This document shows positions 33,571 to 40,559 of a DNA stretch of 64,000 bases, in pieces; position 1 is the stretch's first letter; every line of letters begins with the position of its first letter. The translations under genes were made by a program, and so were the position numbers. The notes below the pieces were generated by a model that saw nothing but the letters and a program-made list of their open reading frames with translations, had not been told where the DNA came from and did not search any database. The DNA is from Deltaproteobacteria bacterium. GTDB lineage: Bacteria; Myxococcota_A; Polyangia; Nannocystales; Nannocystaceae. Where the stretch lies: positions 1,116,001 to 1,180,000 of the forward strand of contig JADJEE010000012.1 of NCBI GenBank assembly GCA_016709225.1, read 5' to 3'.

Positions 33571-35342
33571 GGCACCAGCTCGTAGAGTACCAGCGGCTCG
33601 GCTCGCCCTGCGATCGGACGCGGGCCCAGCTCGACGAAGCGGAATCGATCGCCCGCCAGTCGGCGGGTCTCGGCCGTCACCAGCACCTGCTGCGGCCGTG
33701 CGATCGCCTCGAGGCGCGCGGCGACGTTCACCACATCGCCGATGGCGGTGTACTCCATGCGACGTTCGCTACCGATGTTGCCGACCACCGCCTCGCCGGA
33801 GTTGATGCCGATGGCGATCTGGATCTGTACGCCGTGGCTGCGCTGCCACCCGGCGTTGCCGGCCTCGAGCCACGAGAGGATCTCCTCGGCTGCCGCGGCC
33901 GCCCGCGCGGCGTGGTCGGGCAGCGCCGTGGGTGCGCCCCACAGCGCCATCACGCAGTCACCGACGAACTTGTCGATGGTGCCACCGTGGCGGAACACGA
34001 TTTCGGTGATGATCGTGAACAGCTCGTTGAGCAGCTGCACGACCTGCTCCGGCGGCAGCTTCTCGGTCAGCGGCGTGAACGCGACCACGTCCGCGAACAT
34101 CACCGTCAGCGGCACCCGCTGCCCGCCGAGCGCCATGTCCTGCTCGCGGCGCACGACCTTGTCGACCAGCTCGGCCGGCAGGTAGCGACCGAGGTCGGCC
34201 CGGATGGCGTGCTCGGCCTGCAGCCGCTGCTCGCCGACACGCAGGTCATCGGCGGCGCGGGTCATGGCGCGGGCCAGCAGCGCGACCTCGTCCTGGGTCT
34301 GGATGTCGATGCGGCTGTCGAACTCCCGCCGCGCGATGGCGCCGGCGTAGGCGGACAGCTGCTCGAGCGGCGAGGTCACCCGCCGCGACAGCACCACGCT
34401 GGCGCCGATCGCCAGCACGATCGCGACAGCGATCGTGATGAGCACGATGTTGCGCATGCGCTCGACCGGCGCGTAGGCGAGCTCGCGCGTGGTCTGGGCC
34501 GCGACCGCCCACGGGCGATCCGCCAGCGCGACGACGGTGCCGACCATCTCGACGCCGTCGTCGGTGGTGAACTCGCTCGCGCGGGAGAACCGTGACGGTA
34601 GCTCGATGCGCTCGAAGCCGTCGAGGATGCCGGTAGCCGGCAGCGTGGCGAGGCTGTCGACCAGCTCGCGATCGGGGTGCGCGAGCACGCGGCGGCGCGC
34701 ATCGACCACGAACACGCCGCCGGGGACGTCGGTGAAGTGGGTGTCGGCGAGCGACTCCACGCGATCGTCGATCGCCGCGGTCGACAGCCACGTCGCCGCA
34801 AAGCCGGTCACGCGCTCCTGCGCGCGCAGCGGTACCACCACGGGCACACGTGGGCCGAGCGCGGTCGCGACGACCTCACCGACCGCGAGGTTCTCCCGCG
34901 CGGCCACCTCGCGCAGCCCCGCGTCGAGCTCGTGCGGCGGCCCCAGCTCCGCCGCCGTGCGCTCGAGGATCGGCGTGATGAGCGAGCCATCCGCGGCGTA
35001 GACCGCGACGTGATCGAGCGCCTCGCTGCTCTCGACCACGTGCACCGCCGTGTCGATGCGAGCATCCTCGTCCATGGTGCCGTCGGTCAGGGTGCGACCA
35101 ACCACCTCGAGATCGTCCTGCGCGTGGGTGAACTCGGCCGTGATGGCGTGGGCGACGTCCTGCAACACCGCGATCTGCAGCTCGCGCTGCGAGGTCTGCA
35201 CGGTGTCGCTGGTCAGCGCCATCGCGGCCAGCCCGACGCCGACGATGCTCGCGATCAGGAGCGCGCCGGCGAAGATTGTCAGCTTGAGGCTGAGCGGGAA
35301 CCGCACCCGCGGCCGCGGGGCCACCTCGGTGCGCGCGTTCAC
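33567..35342 (-). CDS. class III adenylate cyclase with Cache-like sensor and HAMP domain
   Basis: A 591-residue membrane cyclase. One membrane segment (about 20-42), a Cache-like extracytoplasmic sensor (about 45-290), a second segment (about 300-322), HAMP domain (about 322-375), and the cyclase domain (about 405-570). Catalytic residues are all there: Asp418 in VMFADVVAF and Asp462 in FVGD bind metals, Lys458 and the Thr in YTAIGD select adenine, and the Asn/Arg pair in VNVAARLE is present. It should make cAMP in response to a ligand outside the cell. The GTG start overlaps the histidine kinase stop in GTGA, and the stop overlaps the kinase TTG. It links a two-component-type kinase to a Ser/Thr kinase in one operon. 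Confidence 0.93.
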   Translation of the reverse strand: MNARTEVAPRPRVRFPLSLKLTIFAGALLIASIVGVGLAAMALTSDTVQTSQRELQIAVLQDVAHAITAEFTHAQDDLEVVGRTLTDGTMDEDARIDTAVHVVESSEALDHVAVYAADGSLITPILERTAAELGPPHELDAGLREVAARENLAVGEVVATALGPRVPVVVPLRAQERVTGFAATWLSTAAIDDRVESLADTHFTDVPGGVFVVDARRRVLAHPDRELVDSLATLPATGILDGFERIELPSRFSRASEFTTDDGVEMVGTVVALADRPWAVAAQTTRELAYAPVERMRNIVLITIAVAIVLAIGASVVLSRRVTSPLEQLSAYAGAIARREFDSRIDIQTQDEVALLARAMTRAADDLRVGEQRLQAEHAIRADLGRYLPAELVDKVVRREQDMALGGQRVPLTVMFADVVAFTPLTEKLPPEQVVQLLNELFTIITEIVFRHGGTIDKFVGDCVMALWGAPTALPDHAARAAAAAEEILSWLEAGNAGWQRSHGVQIQIAIGINSGEAVVGNIGSERRMEYTAIGDVVNVAARLEAIARPQQVLVTAETRRLAGDRFRFVELGPRPIAGRAEPLVLYELVP

Positions 35343-37123
35343 CGGGTGCCGCCGCTCGCGGGTGGCGCAGTCTCGGCGACCGCAGCGAGGATCGTCGCTC
35401 GGAGCTGCGCCGCGCGCTCGGCCCGTTGCTCCGCGGTCCCAGAGAGCACGCCGTCGATGGCCTGGACGCAGCCCATCAGCGCCGTGCGCAGCGGCCCCTC
35501 GGCGAGCGTGGCAGCGGCGATCGTCGCCGCGGCGTGGGCGTCGGACAGTGGATCGCGTCGGCCGTCGGCGGCGGCCTCGGCGAGGCATCGCAGCAGCTCG
35601 GCGATGCGATCGCCGCCATGGCTCGCCGCGACACCCACCGGCGCGATCGCCTCGGTCTCGCCGTAGGTCGCATGGACCATCGATGACGGCGCAACCGCGA
35701 CCGCGACTGGCAACGGCAGCTCGAACCAGAACCGCGAGCCGCGTCCGGGCGTGCTGATCACCCCGATGCGACCGCCGGAGGCCTCGATGATGCGCTTGCA
35801 GATGACCAGCCCGAGCCCCGAGCCCCCGCGCGCGCGGCTGTCGGAGGCGTCGAGCTGCGAGAACTTCTGGAACAGTCGCGGTTGATCCTCGGCCGCGATG
35901 CCGGGCCCCTGGTCGGTGACCTCGACGCGGGCGAACGCGCTGCGCTGCATCATCGCGATCTTCACCGTGCCGCGCGTCGGCGAGAACTTGATGGCGTTCG
36001 ACAGCAGGTTGACCAGCACCTGCACCAGGCGGTCGCGGTCGGCGATCAGCTGTAGCTCGATGCCATCGGCCGAGCCGTGGTCCAGCGTGACACCGATGTG
36101 CGCGGCGAGCCCCGCCATCTCGTGCATCGAGGCTTCGATCACCTCGCGCAGCGCCAAGGACTGTCGCTGCAGCTCGAGCAGGCCCTCCTCCATCTTGTCG
36201 AGATCGAGCATGTCGCTGATGAGCCGCACCAGACGATCGGTGTTGATGCGCGCGATCTGGACCAGCTCGTGGGCACGCTCGGGCAGCGCCCCCACGACCC
36301 CACCCTCGAGCAGGCCCAGCGAGCCGCGGATCGAGGTCAAGGGCGTGCGCAGCTCGTGGCTGACGATCGACAGGAACTCGTCCTTCATGCGCTGGACCCG
36401 AACGCGTTCGCTGACGTCGGTCGCGACCCCGACCACGCCGTCGATCTCGTCGCTGGACCCGAGCAGCGGCGAACACCGCACCTCGAAGGCGAGCCGCCCG
36501 ATCTGCACGGTGGTGACGCCGATGTCGCCCCGCAGCGCCGCATCCACGATCTCGAGCAGCGCCGGCATGTGGGCGTAGCTGGTGAAGATCGAGCTGCCGA
36601 CCTGCTCGGGACCCGCGAAGCCACCACCGCCGGCGCCCATGCCTTCGACGAGGGTGAAGACGCCGCGGGCGTCGAGCGAGAACAACACCAGCGGCGCGCC
36701 GGTGAGGATCGTGCGCAGCCGCGCCTGGCTGCGCTTGAACGCAGCCTCGGTGCTGCGCGGGTGCGTGACGTCTTCGTGGGTGACCAACACGCAGCCGTGC
36801 TCGACCCGGCGCACGGTCGTGGTCCAGTGACGCAGCGACCGCGCCTCGCCGAACGCGTACTCGATGCGCCAGGTCGCGATGCCGGCGTCGGCTCGGGCGC
36901 GGGCGATGGCATCGGCCACGGCACGCGCCTCGTCGTGCACGCGACTCTCGTCGGCGCGCAACGCCGCCTCGTAGTCGCCCTGGGCGAGGCCGACCCACGG
37001 GTGGACGCCGGCCCCGACGCGCCAGCCCGCGTTGGCGTGGACGAGCCGCCCATCGGCGTCGACGATCCCCACCGCCATCGGCAGGGCGTCGAGCACGGAC
37101 GGTAGCGTCTGCGGGTCGATCAT
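35339..37123 (-). CDS. soluble PAS-domain histidine kinase
   Basis: A 594-residue kinase with no membrane segment. Two PAS-type sensor domains (about 5-115 and 125-245), HisKA with phosphoacceptor His256 in SIVSHELRTPL, and HATPase_c with NAIKF (N box), DQGPGI (G1) and GGSGLGLVICK (G2). A C-terminal tail of about 110 residues, after residue 485, is Ala-rich and helical; it could be a degenerate phosphotransfer or dimer segment. Its natural partner regulator is not in this operon: the next gene is an adenylate cyclase (GTGA overlap). The receiver/HPt pair at 39847-40559 is near enough to be a partner, but that is a guess. Confidence 0.92.
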   Translation of the reverse strand: MIDPQTLPSVLDALPMAVGIVDADGRLVHANAGWRVGAGVHPWVGLAQGDYEAALRADESRVHDEARAVADAIARARADAGIATWRIEYAFGEARSLRHWTTTVRRVEHGCVLVTHEDVTHPRSTEAAFKRSQARLRTILTGAPLVLFSLDARGVFTLVEGMGAGGGGFAGPEQVGSSIFTSYAHMPALLEIVDAALRGDIGVTTVQIGRLAFEVRCSPLLGSSDEIDGVVGVATDVSERVRVQRMKDEFLSIVSHELRTPLTSIRGSLGLLEGGVVGALPERAHELVQIARINTDRLVRLISDMLDLDKMEEGLLELQRQSLALREVIEASMHEMAGLAAHIGVTLDHGSADGIELQLIADRDRLVQVLVNLLSNAIKFSPTRGTVKIAMMQRSAFARVEVTDQGPGIAAEDQPRLFQKFSQLDASDSRARGGSGLGLVICKRIIEASGGRIGVISTPGRGSRFWFELPLPVAVAVAPSSMVHATYGETEAIAPVGVAASHGGDRIAELLRCLAEAAADGRRDPLSDAHAAATIAAATLAEGPLRTALMGCVQAIDGVLSGTAEQRAERAAQLRATILAAVAETAPPASGGTR

Positions 37124-37181
37124 CGAAGGGGCGGCTCGCGTCGGGTCCTCGACGGGTCGCCCCGTGCGGACGAGTGGGACG

Positions 37182-38099
37182 TCAGATCAAGCGTACACCG
37201 AGCAGCAGCGAGGTGATGGTGTCGAGGTTGCGAACGCCCGGCAGCGGCTGGTTCTCGTAGCGCAGCGTGAAGGTGGTCGCGAGCGTGAAGCGGTCCGACA
37301 GCGCGACCGTCAGCGCGTTCACCCAGTTCATACGAAAGCGCTTGGCGACCAGGAAGCTCTGCAAGTACTCGAAGCCGGTGTCGAACGTGACGTACTTGCT
37401 GAGATTGTTGGTATAGCCGGCGAACAAGCGCGCGGCGTGGTTGACCAGCGTCTTGGGCGGGCGCGTGCCGGTGAGCGCCTCGGAGGTGTCGCGGCCGTCT
37501 TCGCTGCGGAGATCGAACTGGAAGTCGTAGCCGACCTCGAACCACAGCTTGTGCTTCTCCTCGGCCAACGCGTACATCGCGATGCCGGGGTCGACGTTGA
37601 GACGCAGATCCAGGCCCTGGAACTTGTCGTAGCGCGCCGTCGACATCAGGAACGCCGAGAAGCGCGGGTGGAAGAACACGTCGTAACGGACCTGCCCCTG
37701 CACGTTGCCGACGGTCTGCTTGATGTCGCCTTCGTTGACGCCCTCGGTGGCCGGGTCGTCGCGGACGGCCAGCGCAGCGCGGCCGTAGTTGCCGGCCGCG
37801 GCCGCGGTGAACTGGTGGATCTTGCGGCGCAGCAGGAACTTGCCGAGTCCGGTCACCGCCAGCGAGCGCGAGTTACCGGTGTTGAAGATGCCGCCGAAGT
37901 TGAGGTTGAGCTCGGTCGCGTCGGTCGACTCGGCCGGCTTCGCGGTCGGGGCCCCGAACTGGCCCGAGCCGCCGAGGTCGGTGCTGCCCGAGCTTGCCGG
38001 ATCCTTCGTGACTGTACCCGCGGGCACGGCCGGTTCTTCGGCGGTAACGACGTTGGCGTAGGAGACCGCGAGTGCAGCGGCAAGGACTAGGGTGCTCAT
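37182..38099 (-). CDS. DUF481-family outer-membrane protein
   Basis: A 305-residue outer-membrane protein of the DUF481 (YdiY-like) family. Signal peptide (about 1-20), a linker rich in Pro, Ala, Gly and Ser, then a barrel with alternating strands: ELNLNFGGIFNTGNSRS is the typical DUF481 opening, later KLWFEVGYDFQFDL and TLATTFTLRYENQPLPG, ending with LLLGVRLI. The last residue is hydrophobic, as usual for barrel insertion. GAGAGGAACG precedes the ATG at 38099. The gene lies 58 bases upstream of the histidine kinase gene on the same strand and may feed the same transcript. Function of the family is unknown. Confidence 0.86.
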   Translation of the reverse strand: MSTLVLAAALAVSYANVVTAEEPAVPAGTVTKDPASSGSTDLGGSGQFGAPTAKPAESTDATELNLNFGGIFNTGNSRSLAVTGLGKFLLRRKIHQFTAAAAGNYGRAALAVRDDPATEGVNEGDIKQTVGNVQGQVRYDVFFHPRFSAFLMSTARYDKFQGLDLRLNVDPGIAMYALAEEKHKLWFEVGYDFQFDLRSEDGRDTSEALTGTRPPKTLVNHAARLFAGYTNNLSKYVTFDTGFEYLQSFLVAKRFRMNWVNALTVALSDRFTLATTFTLRYENQPLPGVRNLDTITSLLLGVRLI

Positions 38100-38230
38100 G
38101 GACGTTCCTCTCGTGACGGTTGCGCCGACGGAACCGTCGTGGCTTCACCCCACGACGGCGGGACCGGACGCGCAGCCTGTCCCCAGTGATCGTTGGTCGC
38201 GCGACGATGTGCACGCGACAGGCCAAGCGG

Positions 38231-38250
38231 CGCGGCGATCGATCGCCGCG
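38231..38250. promoter_or_regulatory. perfect 20-bp palindrome, candidate operator
   Basis: CGCGGCGATC followed by its exact reverse complement GATCGCCGCG. A perfect 20-base palindrome with no spacer is expected only rarely by chance. It lies between two divergent genes and could be a binding site for a dimeric regulator, for instance the neighbouring two-component regulator. Confidence 0.45.
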
Positions 38251-38274
38251 ATCGAAACACAGCGTTGCTTCCTT

Positions 38275-38289
38275 GGGGCAATTTGCCCC
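38275..38289. promoter_or_regulatory. perfect 7-1-7 inverted repeat, candidate operator
   Basis: GGGGCAA, one T, then TTGCCCC: a 15-base exact inverted repeat 24 bases downstream of the 20-base palindrome. It is AT-richer than the surroundings in its centre. An operator is more likely than a terminator, since no run of T follows. Confidence 0.4.
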
Positions 38290-38423
38290 GAGCTCGACGA
38301 GGCATCCTCGGACGCGAAGTGGGTCGAACACACGTCCTGCCCTCGCTGGCGGCCACGAGCCGACGATTAGTATACCTTCGGTCGACGAGGCAAGGTTTCT
38401 CGTCAACGGCTTTGGGTACACGC

Positions 38424-39599
38424 GTGGAAAGTTCGCAGTCTTGGTCCGGTCGTGTCCTCGTCGTCGATGACGATGCGGACCTGTGTTCGTTGCTCGTCGC
38501 GGGCCTGGCCGCGCAGGGCTTCACCGTCGACGCGCGACAGAACGCGGAGGCTGGCCTCGCTGCACTGATCGAGGTCGAGTACGACGTCGTGCTCGCCGAC
38601 CTCAACCTACCGGGCATGAGCGGCCTCGAGTTCTGCGCCAAGCTGGCGGCGGAACGCCCGGAGCTGACGGTCATCGTGATGACCGCCTTTGCGAGCATGC
38701 GATCGGCGATCGAAGCCATCCGCGCGGGCGCCTACGACTACATCGAAAAGCCCCTCTCCGTCGAGGGCGTGGGCCTGCGGGTCACCCGAATCGTCCGGGA
38801 GTGCCGCATCCGCGACGAAGCGGCCCGGCTGCGCGAGCTGGTCGCACCGACCACCGGCTTCGGTGGCCTGTCGGGCACGAGCTCGGCGATGCGCAAGGTC
38901 TACGACCTGCTGGCGCGCACCGCAGCAACCGATGCGTCGGTGCTCATCACCGGTGAGAGCGGCAGCGGCAAGGAGCTCGCGGCCCGAGCGCTCCACGACC
39001 ACGGCCCCCGACGGGAGGGACCCTTCGTGGCGGTGAACTGCTCCGCGGTCCCCGAACAGCTGCTCGAGAGCGAGCTCTTCGGTCACACCCGCGGCGCCTT
39101 CACGGACGCCCGCAACGACCGCGTGGGCCTGTTCGTGCAGGCCCACGGCGGTACGCTCTTCCTCGACGAGATCGGTGAGATCCCGCTGGCCATGCAGCCC
39201 AAGCTGCTGCGCGCGCTCGAGGAGCGCTGCGTCCGTCCGGTCGGCGCCAACAAGGAGGTCGCGTTCGACGTGCGTGTGATCGCGGCCTCCAACCGCGACC
39301 TCGAAGCCGCGGTCGAAGAGGGTCGCTTCCGCGAGGACCTGTTCTTCCGCGTCAACGTGATCGGCGTGCAGCTGCCGCCGCTGCGCAACCGCGGCACCGA
39401 CGTGCTGGTGCTCGCGCAGCAGTTCATCTCGCGCTTCGCGACCGCGAACGCCAAGACGGTGAACGGTCTCACGGGCGCTCGCTGCCCAGCGCATGTGCGA
39501 CTACGACTGGCCCGGCAACGTCCGCGAGCTCCGCAACAGCATCGAGCGCGCGGTGGCGCTCGTGCGTGGCGAGGAGATCGACCTCGCGGACCTGCCTGA
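38424..39599 (+). CDS. NtrC-type sigma-54 activator, N-terminal part, cut by a frameshift
   Basis: A response regulator of the NtrC group whose reading frame breaks near 39475. Receiver domain with acidic residues in VVDDDADL and phosphoacceptor Asp59 in VVLADLNLP. The AAA+ domain has Walker A GESGSGKE (about 177), the sigma-54-contacting loop as GAFTDA (about 224; GAFTGA is usual), and Walker B TLFLDEIG. After NGLT (about residue 350) the frame runs into an unrelated Arg-rich tail and stops. The true continuation (WPGNVREL and HTH) is in the +1 frame at 39493-39810. A single extra G in the GGG at 39473-39475 would explain it: removing one gives NGLTALAAQRM. As written, it would lack the sensor II region and DNA-binding domain. 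The GTG start is uncertain. Confidence 0.82.
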   Translation: MESSQSWSGRVLVVDDDADLCSLLVAGLAAQGFTVDARQNAEAGLAALIEVEYDVVLADLNLPGMSGLEFCAKLAAERPELTVIVMTAFASMRSAIEAIRAGAYDYIEKPLSVEGVGLRVTRIVRECRIRDEAARLRELVAPTTGFGGLSGTSSAMRKVYDLLARTAATDASVLITGESGSGKELAARALHDHGPRREGPFVAVNCSAVPEQLLESELFGHTRGAFTDARNDRVGLFVQAHGGTLFLDEIGEIPLAMQPKLLRALEERCVRPVGANKEVAFDVRVIAASNRDLEAAVEEGRFREDLFFRVNVIGVQLPPLRNRGTDVLVLAQQFISRFATANAKTVNGLTGARCPAHVRLRLARQRPRAPQQHRARGGARAWRGDRPRGPA

Positions 39600-39810
39600 A
39601 CGCATCCGCACCCATCACCGCAATCATGTGGTGATCGCGGCCGACCCCGCGACGCTGGTCCCGCTCGAGGAGGTCGAGCGTCGCTACATCGCGCGGGTGG
39701 TCGAGGCCGTCGGGGGCAACAAGACCCTGGCGTCCAAGATCCTCGGTCTCGATCGCAAGACGCTCTACCGCAAGCTCGAACGCTATCGCGCCGCCGGCGA
39801 TGGCGCCTGA
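39493..39810 (+). pseudogene. C-terminal part of the same sigma-54 activator, +1 frame
   Basis: This frame carries the missing end of the activator at 38424. It starts within the AAA+ domain: CDYDWPGNVRELRN is the conserved WPGNVREL segment with the sensor II Arg. It continues to a Fis-type helix-turn-helix (about residues 60-105 of the fragment: EVERRYIARVVEAVGGNKTLASKILGLDRKTLYRKLERY). The ATG at 39493 could start a separate short protein, but nothing suggests a promoter or ribosome-binding site. It is best read as the second half of one split gene. The overlap with the first frame (39493-39599) is the out-of-frame reading of the same domain. Confidence 0.8.
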
Positions 39811-39846
39811 CGCTGGCCCGCGGCCTGCACCCAGCGCCCGCACCCG

Positions 39847-40254
39847 ATGTCTACCGAACGATCGATCGCGAAGGTCTTGCTCGTCGACGACGACGACGAC
39901 GTGCGACTCATCGCACAGATGGCGCTGCGCGACGTCGGGGGTTGGCCGACGATTGCGGTCTCGACCGGTCGGGCCGCGATCGCGCTGGCGCCGACCGAGC
40001 GTCCCGACGTGATCCTGCTCGACGTGATGATGCCCGACATCGACGGCCCGACCGCCCTGCGGCTGCTGCGGGCCGATCCACGCTCTGCCGCGATCCCCGT
40101 CATCTTCATGACCGCCAAGGCCCGCGCCTCGGAGTCGGCGCGCTACCTCGAGCAGGGGGCCGCGGGGGTCATCGCGAAGCCGTTCGACCCGATGACGCTC
40201 GCCGAGCAGGTGCGCGCGATCGTCGAGCGGACGCGCCAGGGCCAGCGGCCGTGA
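39847..40254 (+). CDS. single-domain receiver (response regulator)
   Basis: A 135-residue stand-alone receiver. It has the acidic triplet in LLVDDDDDV, phosphoacceptor Asp59 in VILLDVMMPD, Thr in VIFMTAK and Lys in VIAKPFD, so it should accept a phosphate. No output domain. It lies 36 bases after the sigma-54 activator fragment and its stop overlaps the next start in GTGA, so the two products are probably made together. Single receivers usually pass phosphate to an HPt protein, as next door, or act on a partner protein. Confidence 0.93.
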   Translation: MSTERSIAKVLLVDDDDDVRLIAQMALRDVGGWPTIAVSTGRAAIALAPTERPDVILLDVMMPDIDGPTALRLLRADPRSAAIPVIFMTAKARASESARYLEQGAAGVIAKPFDPMTLAEQVRAIVERTRQGQRP

Positions 40255-40559
40255 GCGACACACCCGCGGACCCCCGCGAGTCGCTCGCCGCGGTGATCGC
40301 TGCCTTCGGCGCGCGCCTGCCCGGGCGCGTGCGGGAACTGACGGACGCGCTCGCGCGAGCCCGCGGTGGCGACGCGACGGCAACCGCCGAGGCGCACTCG
40401 CTCGCGCACCGCCTGGCGGGGACGGCCGGGTCATACGGCCACGTCGAGGCCGGACGCCACGCCGCAGCGATCGAGGATCAGCTGGGTTGCGATGCGCCCG
40501 ACTGGGCCGCCGTCGATGTGGCCCTCGCCGCGCTCACGGCGTCAGCGGCACGACCTTGA
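40251..40559 (+). CDS. histidine phosphotransfer (HPt) domain protein
   Basis: A 102-residue protein with the HPt pattern: SLAHRLAGTAGSYGHVEAG, in which His53 is the candidate phosphoacceptor and Gly/Ala-rich positions follow as in four-helix HPt domains. It overlaps the receiver gene by 4 bases (GTGA), which makes a phosphorelay pair likely. No hybrid kinase is adjacent; the PAS kinase at 35339 is the nearest kinase. Its 3' end overlaps the convergent OmpA gene by 26 bases (40534-40559), so the last eight codons are read on both strands. Confidence 0.85.
   Translation: MSDTPADPRESLAAVIAAFGARLPGRVRELTDALARARGGDATATAEAHSLAHRLAGTAGSYGHVEAGRHAAAIEDQLGCDAPDWAAVDVALAALTASAARP

Larger units (their letters stand above)
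38100..38423. other. intergenic region with two perfect palindromes and a -10 box
   Basis: A 324-base gap between divergent genes. It carries two perfect palindromes (38231-38250 and 38275-38289) and TATACC at 38371-38376, about 48 bases before the GTG of the sigma-54-type activator gene. I see no open frame with coding-like base use and no RNA gene. A sigma-54 promoter for the regulator was looked for and not found. Confidence 0.45.

Noticed and set aside
38270..38292. Possible sigma-54 promoter at TTGGGGCAATTTGCC
   Set aside because: The distance between the GG and GC elements is 8 bases instead of 10, and the sequence is better explained as a perfect inverted repeat.
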